A DNA stretch of 64,000 bases from Prevotella sp. Its GTDB lineage: Bacteria > Bacteroidota > Bacteroidia > Bacteroidales > Bacteroidaceae. The notes beneath the pieces are model-generated. The model saw only the letters and a program-made list of their open reading frames with translations. It had not been told where the DNA came from and ran no database searches. The first letter of the stretch is position 1, and each line of letters begins with the position of its first letter. The stretch covers positions 16,023 to 80,022 of the forward strand of contig JAFUZD010000073.1 in NCBI GenBank assembly GCA_017476785.1, read 5' to 3'. Positions 1-7,882 of this stretch are shown one piece after another. A program made the translations under genes and the position numbers.

Positions 1-443
1 GCCTCGATGGTGGGCATCATCTCTCCCACCTTACTCATCAGCCCGCTCTCCAAACCGCCGGGGATGGTATCGCCGAGGGCAATGAACTCCAGCGGATTGG
101 CTGAGAGCACCAGATTAATCTTGATATTGCCCAACAGGTCGCTGGCCAACTCGGCACGCGAGCCCTTTGGCACGCGCATCTGGCGGTCGAGCCCCACGAC
201 GGCCACTATCTGGCCGGGGCGGTCGTAGTCGTAGATAATGTCTTTCACCACACCCACTTTATAACCGCTGGCATAGACAGGACTGGAAGCCGACAGGCCA
301 CTGATGTCGTCGAACGTGATATAGTAGGAGTCGTCATTGTTCAGCAGCGTCAGTCCCTTAAGGAACTTCAGTCCGAAAAAGAGCACTATCAACCCTACAA
401 TGGCCACGAGTGCAATCTGCACTTCCTTCGTAAAGAATTTCAT
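1..443 (-). CDS. MlaD/MCE-family ABC transporter substrate-binding protein (partial, 3' end outside window)
   Basis: The N-terminus reads MKFFTKEVQIAL followed by a hydrophobic segment (residues about 8-25) that would anchor the protein in the inner membrane. The part that follows (FDDISGLSASSPVYASGYKVG) is the typical start of an MCE domain, which binds lipid in phospholipid-trafficking ABC systems. The C-terminal part is cut by the window edge, so length and the presence of a coiled-coil tail cannot be judged. The gene lies 9 bp downstream of the amidase gene on the same strand and is probably cotranscribed. Family assignment rests on about 147 residues. Confidence 0.8.
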   Translation of the reverse strand, partial: MKFFTKEVQIALVAIVGLIVLFFGLKFLKGLTLLNNDDSYYITFDDISGLSASSPVYASGYKVGVVKDIIYDYDRPGQIVAVVGLDRQMRVPKGSRAELASDLLGNIKINLVLSANPLEFIALGDTIPGGLESGLMSKVGEMMPTIE

Positions 444-452
444 CTTGTTATC

Positions 453-1751
453 TTATCGTTTGTTCTTATTCTGTTTATATTCGCGTATGGCGTCGGTCAC
501 GTTCATCTTCTTGCCTCCCTTAAAGGCGATGATAAAGGCTTCGGGAAACTTGTCCAACAGGCTGCGGCGCAACTGATAGATTTCATTATAGTCGGCCGAA
601 GAGCCTATGGTATACTTCACGTAGCCCCCTTCTTCATAGCTGTCGGTGCCGGTCAGCCCTTTCAGCTGCGGGCTGTTGGCGGGCAGCCGCTGGCCGCTGG
701 CCAGAATCTGCACCTTAAAGACGGGCACGTCGGCAGGCTGTTCTGAAACCGGCTGGGCATCGGCCTGCTGCTGGACGGGCACCTGAGCCGGCTGCTGAGC
801 CACCGTATCGGCAGGCTGGGCGGCGGCCTCAGCGACGGCGGCCTGCTGCGGCTGCTGGGCGGGACGTGCCGGTTTGACACTTGGCGCCGGCTTGGCGGCG
901 GGCTTGTCCGCGGCCGGAACCACCTGCGGAATGTTGATGGCCTGAGTGGTTTCCGCCCGATAGGGAACCGTTATCGACGTATCGTATTTTTTTTTATAAG
1001 CCACGAAGGCCTGATAAATGCCCAGTCCCAGCTTGTCGATGCCCTCGTTGGAGTTGAGGAAGCGCTCCTCGTCGGGGGTTGAGATGAAGCCAAGCTCTAT
1101 CAGGCAGCTGGGCATCGAGGTCTCGCGGAGCACGAGGAAACCGGCCTGCTTCACGCCTTTGTTGGGCCGGTTGGCCGTAGTACAGACGCGCTGCTGCACC
1201 AGTTTGGCCAGCTCTACGCTGCGCTCCATATACTTGTCTTGCATAAACTCGAACATAATATAGCTCTCGCTGGAGCGCGGGTCAAACCCTTCGTAATGCT
1301 GCTGATAGTCTTTCTCGATGAGAATCACCGAATTCTCGCGCTTAGCCACGTCGAAGTTGTCGCCGGCGCGGTGCATTCCCAGCGTATAGGTTTCCAGTCC
1401 ACGGGCGATGCGGCCTGCCGGCAGGGAGTTGGTATGGATGGAAACGAAGAGGTCGGCCTTAGCACGGTTGGCAATGTTGGCCCGCTCGTGGAGCGGGATG
1501 AACACATCGGTCTTGCGCGTGTAGATGACCTTCACGTCTGGGCAGTTGCGCTCCACATAGCGTCCGAAAGCCAGTGCCACGTTGAGGTTGATGTTCTTCT
1601 CCTTTGATATAGCACCGATAGCACCGGCATCGTGGCCACCGTGACCGGCATCAATGACCAGCGTAAACTTGCGGCCGGCAGCAGACGCTGCGACAGCAAA
1701 CCAAAGCATCAGCCACAAAGCGAATAAGCATCTTTTCCTCATAAGTCCCAT
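453..1751 (-). CDS. N-acetylmuramoyl-L-alanine amidase with C-terminal SPOR-like domain
   Basis: A 432-aa exported enzyme that cleaves the amide bond between MurNAc and the stem peptide. A signal peptide (about residues 1-25) precedes an Amidase_3 domain: VIDAGHGGHDAGA carries the first zinc ligand and the following acidic residue, SIHTNS a second His and IELGF the catalytic Glu. A Pro/Gln/Ala-rich linker (about 275-340) joins it to a C-terminal part starting VFKVQILASG, which resembles a SPOR peptidoglycan-binding fold. The start could also be the Met at codon 4 (1742). The MCE gene follows with a 9-bp gap. Confidence 0.9.
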   Translation of the reverse strand: MGLMRKRCLFALWLMLWFAVAASAAGRKFTLVIDAGHGGHDAGAIGAISKEKNINLNVALAFGRYVERNCPDVKVIYTRKTDVFIPLHERANIANRAKADLFVSIHTNSLPAGRIARGLETYTLGMHRAGDNFDVAKRENSVILIEKDYQQHYEGFDPRSSESYIMFEFMQDKYMERSVELAKLVQQRVCTTANRPNKGVKQAGFLVLRETSMPSCLIELGFISTPDEERFLNSNEGIDKLGLGIYQAFVAYKKKYDTSITVPYRAETTQAINIPQVVPAADKPAAKPAPSVKPARPAQQPQQAAVAEAAAQPADTVAQQPAQVPVQQQADAQPVSEQPADVPVFKVQILASGQRLPANSPQLKGLTGTDSYEEGGYVKYTIGSSADYNEIYQLRRSLLDKFPEAFIIAFKGGKKMNVTDAIREYKQNKNKR

Positions 1752-1797
1752 TAAATTGCTGCAAAATTAAGTCTTTTTCGTCAGAAACCCGAATATA

Positions 1798-2178
1798 TCA
1801 AAGAGTTTTATCATTTATTAAATGTAGTTCCACACCCGCTCCGGCACAAGCGGCGCCCATCGGCGGATTCACTTTCGTAAGCCGCAGGTCGATACTGGTG
1901 ACGCCGGCAAATGCCACTCCAATGGCATCGGCGATGCGTGCAGCCACCCGTTCGAGCAAATCGGAAGGCTGTTCCATCTCGCGCCGCACCACTTCGTAGA
2001 CGGCCGCATAGCTGAGCGTATCAGCCACGTTGTCGGTCTGCATTGCCTGCGAAAGGTCATAGCCGACACGCAGGTCAACGACGAAGTCCGCCCCCACGAC
2101 CTTCTCCTGAGGCATCACCCCGTGGAAAGCGTGGAAGCGGACTTCGTTCAGATAGATATAACTGGATGTGAGTTGCAT
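1798..2178 (-). CDS. folB: dihydroneopterin aldolase
   Basis: Folate pathway enzyme converting dihydroneopterin to 6-hydroxymethyl-dihydropterin and glycolaldehyde; about 126 aa, the usual size. The start MQLTSSYIYL is chosen because the protein then begins just before the conserved LNEVRFHAFHG. A longer frame from 2223 would add 15 unrelated residues overlapping nrdJ. The segment ADTLSYAAVYEVV and the C-terminal LRLTKVNPP match the family. The gene lies 11 bp downstream of nrdJ on the same strand. folK and folE, which act next to it in the pathway, are elsewhere in this window. Confidence 0.92.
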   Translation of the reverse strand: MQLTSSYIYLNEVRFHAFHGVMPQEKVVGADFVVDLRVGYDLSQAMQTDNVADTLSYAAVYEVVRREMEQPSDLLERVAARIADAIGVAFAGVTSIDLRLTKVNPPMGAACAGAGVELHLINDKTL

Positions 2179-2189
2179 CGCATTTCGGT

Positions 2190-4748
2190 TTATCCACAGC
2201 GTGAAGAGCCACAGTTCTTGCAAATCAGGCAGCCTTCCTGATAGACCAAGCTCTCACTGCCGCAGTTCGGGCACTTCTGCCCCTTAGCCTCCGTACCGTC
2301 GACGATGTATTTCTTCAGTGCTCGCTCCACACCGTTTTTCCAAGTATTGATGCTCTCAGACTTGAGTTGCAACGAGCTGACGAGCTTGATGACGTGGTCG
2401 ATAGGCATCCGATAGCGCAGCACGCCGGAAATCAACTTGGCGTAATTCCAGTATTCGGGATTAAACTTCTCGCTCAGTCCCTCGACCGTGGTCTTGTAGC
2501 CGCGCTTGTTCTCAAACTGGAAGTCGTAGCGCTTGGTGCCGTCTTCGTTGGCCTGCTTGATAATCTTGCCCTTCGTCACTGACTTGGGCAGCAGGATTCC
2601 CTCCTCGTCGTCTTGCAGACCAGTAAAGATTTCGTAGGGATAGCCGTCGAGCAGTCCGACGAAGGCCACCCACTTCTCTTTGTTGTTCTGGAAGCGCACC
2701 ACGTCGCACTCCAGCTCCTTCGGGCGCACCTCGGTCACTTCGGGATGCTTGCAGGGCAGCGGTTCTTCCTTCGCATCTTTCTTCTCGTCTTTCTTCTTTA
2801 CCGATATCATCACGCCGGCACGGCTGCCGTCACGATAGATGGTGCAGCCCTTACAGCCCGAGCGCCAAGCCTCAACGTAAAGGCGGTTGACCAGTGCCTC
2901 GTCCACGTCGTTGGGCAGATTGACCGTCACGCTGATGCTGTGGTCCACCCACTGCTGGATGGCCCCCTGCATCCGCACCTTCATCAGCCAGTCCACGTCG
3001 TTGGCAGTAGCTTTATAATAAGGTGAGCGAGCCACCAAGTCGTCAATCTCTTCCTGCGTATAGCGGCGGTCGGCATCGATGCCATTGACGCGCATCCACT
3101 CGAGGAACTTGCGATGATAGACGATATACTCTTCGAACGAGTCGCCCACTTCGTCCACAAAGTCCACGTGAACGGCCTCATCGTTCGGATTCACTTTGCG
3201 CCGACGCTTATAGACGGGCAGGAACACTGGCTCGATGCCGCTGGTCGTCTGCGTCATCAGCGAGGTGGTACCAGTAGGAGCTATCGTCAGACAGGCAATG
3301 TTGCGGCGGCCGTATTTCACCATATCGGCGTAGAGCTGTCCGTCGGCTTCCTTCAGTCGCAAGATGAAAGGATTCTGCGCCTCGCGCTTAGCATCGAACA
3401 CGGCAAAGGCGCCACGCTCTTTTGCCATCTCGACAGACGAGCGATAGGCCGTGAGCGCCAGCGTCTTGTGCACCTCCACGGAGAAGTCGGTTGCCTCTTG
3501 CGTGCCGTAGCGCAGTCCCATAGCGGCTATCATATCGCCCTCGGCCGTAATACCCACGCCGGTGCGACGGCCTTTCGAGCTCTTGTCCTTTATCTTCTCC
3601 CAGAGATGCTGCTCGGCACCCTTCACCTCTGCACTCTGCGGGTCGCTGTCTATCTTTGCCAATATCTGGTCTATCTTCTCCAGCTCCAAGTCCACGATAT
3701 CGTCCATCAGTCGCTGGGCGGCGCGCACGTGACGGCGGAACAGGTCGAAGTCGAAACGGGCCTCGGGCGTGAAGGGATTGACCACATAAGCGTAGAGATT
3801 GATGCTCAGCAGGCGGCAGGAGTCGTAGGGACAGAGCGGTATCTCACCGCAAGGATTGGTGCTGACGGTGCGGAATCCGAGGTCGGCATAGCAGTCGGGG
3901 ATGCTCTCGCGCAGAATAGTATCCCAGAACAGCACGCCCGGCTCGGCACTCTTCCACGCATTGTGCACGATTTTCTCCCATAGCGCTTTGGCCGATACCT
4001 GCTTCTCCACGTCGGCCGGGACGTCGCCGTTGATGGGGAAACGCTGCACGTAGGGCTTGTCGGCGACGGCCGCTTCCATAAACTCATCGTCAATCTTCAC
4101 GCTGACATTGGCACCCGTCACCTTCCCTTCAGTCATCTTGGCATCAATGAAGGCCTCTGCGTCAGGATGCTTGATACTGACCGAGAGCATCAGCGCACCG
4201 CGCCGACCGTCCTGTGCCACCTCGCGCGTACTATTACTATAACGCTCCATAAAGGGCACCAGTCCGGTCGAGGTGAGGGCCGAGTTGTTCACGGGCGAGC
4301 CTTTCGGGCGGATGTGGCTCAAGTCGTGGCCCACGCCGCCGCGCCGCTTCATCAGCTGCACCTGCTCTTCGTCAATACGCATCACGGCACCGTAGGAGTC
4401 GGCATCGCCGTCAAGACCAATGACAAAACAGTTGGAAAGCGACGCAATCTGATGGTTGTTGCCAATCCCCGTCATCGGACTGCCCGCCGGAACAATGTAG
4501 CGGAAGTGGTCAAGCAGGTCGAACACCTCGGCCGCCGTCATCGGATTGTCATACTTCTGCTCTATGCGCGCTATCTCGTTGGCTATGCGCCAGTGCATAT
4601 CTTGAGGCGAACGTTCGTAAATCTGGCCAAAGCTATCCTTCATTGCATACTTGTTCACCCAGACACGGGCGGCCAGTTCGTCACCGTCAAAATAGGCTAA
4701 TGAGGCCTCAAATGCCTCGTCATACGTATAAGTTTTTGCTGGTTCCAT
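2190..4748 (-). CDS. nrdJ: adenosylcobalamin-dependent (class II) ribonucleoside reductase
   Basis: 852 aa. Reduces ribonucleotides to deoxyribonucleotides using a radical derived from adenosylcobalamin. NPCGEIPL holds an active-site Cys. GPTGTTSLMTQTTSG-like sequence (APTGTTSLM) and the C-terminal GCKGCTIYRDGSR match class II reductases of the NrdJ type. The last 30 residues carry CPNCGSESLVY and CLICKNCGSSRCG, a Cys-rich tail with redox and zinc-binding potential. A -7 box reading TATCTTTG lies at 4772-4779. No cobalamin riboswitch is evident upstream. folB follows closely. Confidence 0.95.
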   Translation of the reverse strand: MEPAKTYTYDEAFEASLAYFDGDELAARVWVNKYAMKDSFGQIYERSPQDMHWRIANEIARIEQKYDNPMTAAEVFDLLDHFRYIVPAGSPMTGIGNNHQIASLSNCFVIGLDGDADSYGAVMRIDEEQVQLMKRRGGVGHDLSHIRPKGSPVNNSALTSTGLVPFMERYSNSTREVAQDGRRGALMLSVSIKHPDAEAFIDAKMTEGKVTGANVSVKIDDEFMEAAVADKPYVQRFPINGDVPADVEKQVSAKALWEKIVHNAWKSAEPGVLFWDTILRESIPDCYADLGFRTVSTNPCGEIPLCPYDSCRLLSINLYAYVVNPFTPEARFDFDLFRRHVRAAQRLMDDIVDLELEKIDQILAKIDSDPQSAEVKGAEQHLWEKIKDKSSKGRRTGVGITAEGDMIAAMGLRYGTQEATDFSVEVHKTLALTAYRSSVEMAKERGAFAVFDAKREAQNPFILRLKEADGQLYADMVKYGRRNIACLTIAPTGTTSLMTQTTSGIEPVFLPVYKRRRKVNPNDEAVHVDFVDEVGDSFEEYIVYHRKFLEWMRVNGIDADRRYTQEEIDDLVARSPYYKATANDVDWLMKVRMQGAIQQWVDHSISVTVNLPNDVDEALVNRLYVEAWRSGCKGCTIYRDGSRAGVMISVKKKDEKKDAKEEPLPCKHPEVTEVRPKELECDVVRFQNNKEKWVAFVGLLDGYPYEIFTGLQDDEEGILLPKSVTKGKIIKQANEDGTKRYDFQFENKRGYKTTVEGLSEKFNPEYWNYAKLISGVLRYRMPIDHVIKLVSSLQLKSESINTWKNGVERALKKYIVDGTEAKGQKCPNCGSESLVYQEGCLICKNCGSSRCG

Positions 4749-4771
4749 TGATATGAGTAGTATATTTGCTG

Positions 4772-4779
4772 CAAAGATA
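4772..4779 (-). promoter_or_regulatory. -7 promoter box of nrdJ
   Basis: Reads TATCTTTG on the minus strand, the Bacteroidetes TAnnTTTG -7 element, 24 bp upstream of the nrdJ start codon. Confidence 0.7.
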
Positions 4780-4810
4780 GCAACTTTATTTCATATTTCA
4801 ACCATCCTCT

Positions 4811-4852
4811 TCGGAAAACTTTTATGCTTTCTTTTTCAAAAAAGTTTTCCGA
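4811..4852. repeat. 13-bp inverted repeat upstream of nrdJ
   Basis: TCGGAAAACTTTT at 4811-4823 is the exact reverse complement of AAAAGTTTTCCGA at 4840-4852, with a 16-nt spacer. It lies upstream of the nrdJ -7 box (about 33-73 bp away) and about 50 bp from the divergent promoter at 4902. It could be an operator or a simple hairpin; nothing more can be said. Confidence 0.5.
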
Positions 4853-4901
4853 AACAGGCAACTTTATCAGCCTAACTGTGCGCACTATCAATATTTTTTA
4901 C

Positions 4902-4909
4902 TACCTTTG
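4902..4909 (+). promoter_or_regulatory. -7 promoter box of the PAS-like protein / nitroreductase operon
   Basis: TACCTTTG, 43 bp upstream of the ATG at 4953. Confidence 0.65.
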
Positions 4910-4952
4910 CACATAGAACGACAGCGTCTAATCATCAAGAAACACCGATATT

Positions 4953-5402
4953 ATGGAATGGATCATCATTATTGTACTGTTGCTGGGGGTAGCCGTTATG
5001 GCTGGCTTATGGCAGAAAACAAAGAAAGAGAAAAACGCAGAGACGTCCGACTACCATAGTCTGCTGTCAGCCATTCAGAGTCCTATCTGCATCGTCGACA
5101 GCGACGGCCAGCTGGCCAGCATCATCAACAAGCCCTATGTGAAAGAGAGCGCCTTCGACATCAACGTGCCCGAGGGCTACCGACTGACCGATATGATTGA
5201 CAACATCAGCGACCGCACACGCTTCAAGAACAACCTGCGCGAGGTCATCAACGACCAAACGGCCAACTATGTCAATCAGGACTTCATCGTAAAAGACGAG
5301 CACGGGACGCTCTACCGTGCACTGCTCCACATTATTTATTATAAGCCCGGACAGGCCTACGTGTTCATCAACCGGGTCCGTCTGCCTAAAGAAACCAAAT
5401 GA
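4953..5402 (+). CDS. membrane-anchored protein with PAS-like domain, function unknown
   Basis: 149 aa. An N-terminal transmembrane helix (residues about 3-20) is followed by a soluble region beginning SAIQSPICIVDSDG and ending in two beta-strand-like stretches (GTLYRALLHIIYY, AYVFINRVRL), the pattern of a single PAS fold. There is no kinase or output domain. Its stop overlaps the start of the nitroreductase gene by 4 bp (ATGA), so the two are translationally coupled. A sensory or tethering role is inference. Confidence 0.7.
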   Translation: MEWIIIIVLLLGVAVMAGLWQKTKKEKNAETSDYHSLLSAIQSPICIVDSDGQLASIINKPYVKESAFDINVPEGYRLTDMIDNISDRTRFKNNLREVINDQTANYVNQDFIVKDEHGTLYRALLHIIYYKPGQAYVFINRVRLPKETK

Positions 5403-6142
5403 AAAATCTCGAGACACGCACCTCTATCCGCCAATACAGCAGCCGTGAGGTGAGCGACGCATTGCTCAACCGGCTGCTGGACGCAGCAGCACGCACCCAG
5501 ACGATGGGCAATCTGCAACTGTACAGCGTCGTCGTCACCCGCGACGCAGAGATGAAACGCCGCTTGGCACCGGCCCACTTCAACCAGCCGATGGTCACGG
5601 CGGCCCCCGTCGTGCTGACCATCTGTGCCGATTTCAACCGCACTTCCACGTGGGCGCGCCACCGTAAGGCCACTCCCGGCTACGACAATTTCCTGTCGTT
5701 CGTCAATGCCAGCATCGATGCCCTGCTCTACACCCAGACGCTCTGCAACCTCTTTGACGAGGAAGGACTGGGCTACTGCTATCTGGGCACTACCGTCTAT
5801 CAGCCGCAGCAGATTATCGACATTCTGCAACTGCCCCGACTGGTGATGCCCATTGCCACCCTCACCATCGGCTGGCCCGACGAGCAGCCTCCCCTTTCCG
5901 ACCGTCTGCCGCTGGAGAGCTTTGTCCATCGCGAGACCTATCAGGACTATACCGCTGCCGACATTGACCGCTACTACGCTTATAAGGAGGGGCTGGAGGA
6001 GAACCGCCACTTCTGCGAAATCAACCAAAAGGAAACGCTGGCACAGATATTCACCGACATCCGCTACACCAAGAAAGACAACGAAGCAATGTCAGCCGGG
6101 CTGATAGAGGCACTGCAGCGACAGGGATTCATCGAGCCCTGA
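5399..6142 (+). CDS. nitroreductase family protein (FMN-dependent)
   Basis: 247 aa. Starts with TRTSIRQYSSREVSDALLNR, the R-S-I-R-x-Y phosphate/FMN-contacting motif of nitroreductases. GLGYCYLGTTVY in the middle and MPIATLTIGWPDE near residue 165 match the NfsA-like, NADPH-dependent branch. The C-terminal 60 residues (YAYKEGLEENRHF and after) are a helical extension seen in Bacteroidetes members. The substrate cannot be predicted. Translation is coupled to the PAS-like protein upstream and the gene is followed by a strong hairpin. Confidence 0.88.
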   Translation: MKNLETRTSIRQYSSREVSDALLNRLLDAAARTQTMGNLQLYSVVVTRDAEMKRRLAPAHFNQPMVTAAPVVLTICADFNRTSTWARHRKATPGYDNFLSFVNASIDALLYTQTLCNLFDEEGLGYCYLGTTVYQPQQIIDILQLPRLVMPIATLTIGWPDEQPPLSDRLPLESFVHRETYQDYTAADIDRYYAYKEGLEENRHFCEINQKETLAQIFTDIRYTKKDNEAMSAGLIEALQRQGFIEP

Positions 6143-6160
6143 TGCTTCCCGCACACATTA

Positions 6161-6205
6161 AGAGGCCTCCCTCGTATCCAAGCACTGGACACTGGGGAGG
6201 CCTCT
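6161..6205. terminator. bidirectional terminator hairpin
   Basis: AGAGGCCTCCC (6161-6171) pairs perfectly with GGGAGGCCTCT (6195-6205), 11 bp, followed by TTTG on the plus strand. It lies between the convergent nitroreductase and transporter genes. Confidence 0.75.
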
Positions 6206-6230
6206 TTGTATGCCTATATTGAATCGGAGA

Positions 6231-7715
6231 TTACTCCAACACGATGGGCTTGTACTTCGGAACGAGTGCCTTCATAATCACCCAGCCGATGAGATAAGCC
6301 ACGGCACAGATGCAGAAGATAATCATATAACCGGCAGGCTTGCCCTCGAAGCCCATAAACTGGAAGGCTGCGCCCTGTCCCTCGGCATAGGTAAACAGTG
6401 CACCGGCACCCTTATTGATGAGGAACGAGCCCACGCCGCCGGCCATACCGCCAATACCCGTAATGGTAGCAATGGTCGACTTGGGGAACATATCGCCCAC
6501 GGTCGAGAAGATGTTGGCCGACCACGACTGGTGAGCAGCGCCGAGGATACCGATGAGGATGATGGGGAACCACGGCGTGTTGAAGGTGCCACCAAGCGGC
6601 TGAGCGAAGAGACCCAGCAGCGGGAAGAAGGCAAAGATGAGCATTGCGCGCATACGACCGGCGTAGGCGTTCATTCCCTTATTGATGAAATAGGTGGGCA
6701 GCTTGCCGCCGAGGATTGACAGCATCGTGATGAGATAGAGCACGAAGATGAGCGTCATACCCTCCACGTCCGTCGGGTTGATGTTGAACTGAGCCTTCAG
6801 ATAGGCCGGTGTCCAGAAGAGGAAGAACCACCACACGCCGTCGGTCATAAACTTACCGACGATGAATGCCCACGTCTGGCGGAAGGTGAAGCACTTCAGG
6901 AAGCCAATCTGCGGGCCCTCGTCGTTAGCATCTTTCGGGTCAGCGTCGGTGTCGGCATCCTGATTGATGTAGGTCAGCTCGGCTGCGTTCACCTTCGAGT
7001 TCTCGTTCGGTTTCTTGTAGAGCCACAGCCAGAAGCCCATCCATACATAGCCCAGTGCACCGATGACGATGAAAGCCATCTCCCAGCCGATGAACTTGGC
7101 CAACACGGGGATGGTGAACGGAGCAATCAGCGCGCCCACCGAGGCACCGCTGTTGAAGATGGCCGTGGCATAGGCACGGTCTTTCTTCGGGAAGTATTCG
7201 GCCGTCACCTTAATGGCGGCGGGGAAGTTGCCTGCCTCACCGAGCGCCAGCACGCAGCGGGCTCCGAGGAAGAGCCAGACGCTCACGGTGGCAATGGTCA
7301 GTCCGGCATCGGCCACCCCCGAAGCCTTAAAGGCTCTCAAGGCCTCCTTTGCACCCTCGAAGCCTACCAGCCAGTCGCCCGCCACGATGCCACTGGTGGC
7401 AATACCGCAGAACGCGTGGAGCACAGCACCCGTAGACCATACGAAGATAGCCCAGAGATAGCCCTTACGCGTGCCCATCCAGTCGACGAACTTGCCGGCG
7501 AAGAGCATACAGAGCGCGTAGATAATCGAGAAGTAGGCGGTAATCGTACCGTAGTTGTCGTCGCTCCAGCCGAACTCCTGCTGGATACCACCCTCACCCG
7601 GATACGTCAGCGAAAGCACCTGACGGTCCATATAATTCACGGTTGTTGCAAGAAACAACATCGCACAAATCACCCAACGATAGTTGGTCATTTTAGTTGT
7701 CTGTACAGAACTCAT
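6231..7715 (-). CDS. exuT: MFS transporter, hexuronate (ExuT)-type
   Basis: 494 aa, about 12 membrane segments. The start (YRWVICAMLFLATTVNYMDR) carries the NYMDRQ motif of the anion:cation symporter branch that takes up hexuronates and glucarate. LGEAGNFPAAIKVTAEYFP is a second signature. An inserted loop (about residues 105-145) and a cytoplasmic loop rich in Asp (TDADPKDANDEG) are as in Bacteroidetes homologs. No uxuA/uxaC genes are nearby, so the substrate (galacturonate, glucuronate or similar) is an inference from family. Confidence 0.85.
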   Translation of the reverse strand: MSSVQTTKMTNYRWVICAMLFLATTVNYMDRQVLSLTYPGEGGIQQEFGWSDDNYGTITAYFSIIYALCMLFAGKFVDWMGTRKGYLWAIFVWSTGAVLHAFCGIATSGIVAGDWLVGFEGAKEALRAFKASGVADAGLTIATVSVWLFLGARCVLALGEAGNFPAAIKVTAEYFPKKDRAYATAIFNSGASVGALIAPFTIPVLAKFIGWEMAFIVIGALGYVWMGFWLWLYKKPNENSKVNAAELTYINQDADTDADPKDANDEGPQIGFLKCFTFRQTWAFIVGKFMTDGVWWFFLFWTPAYLKAQFNINPTDVEGMTLIFVLYLITMLSILGGKLPTYFINKGMNAYAGRMRAMLIFAFFPLLGLFAQPLGGTFNTPWFPIILIGILGAAHQSWSANIFSTVGDMFPKSTIATITGIGGMAGGVGSFLINKGAGALFTYAEGQGAAFQFMGFEGKPAGYMIIFCICAVAYLIGWVIMKALVPKYKPIVLE

Positions 7716-7755
7716 TGCTTGATATTTAATTATTGTTTTAGTCGTAGTTGTGATG

Positions 7756-7763
7756 CAAAGGTA
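7756..7763 (-). promoter_or_regulatory. -7 promoter box of the exuT-type gene
   Basis: TACCTTTG on the minus strand, 41 bp upstream of the start codon. Confidence 0.65.
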
Positions 7764-7770
7764 ATAAAAA

Positions 7771-7882
7771 AATTGAAGAATCGAAGAACGGAAGGATTGA
7801 AAAGTGCAATAAATGCACGAAAACGTTATCGAAGTCCGCCTTTTCGCTCCATTTCAATCCTTCCGCCCTTTGATTCGTCAAT
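7771..7882. repeat. long imperfect inverted repeat between murF-alr and exuT
   Basis: The core CGGAAGGATTGAAA (7789-7802) is the exact reverse complement of 7852-7865. The match extends outward with mismatches to about 31 bp per arm (7771-7802 and 7852-7882). The stop codon of murF-alr (7878-7880) lies inside the right arm. It may act as the 3' hairpin of murF-alr or be a small MITE-like insertion. Confidence 0.6.

Noticed and set aside
4749-4952. Cobalamin riboswitch upstream of nrdJ
   Set aside because: The leader after the -7 box is under 25 nt and no B12-box-like sequence is seen; the inverted repeat lies upstream of the promoter.
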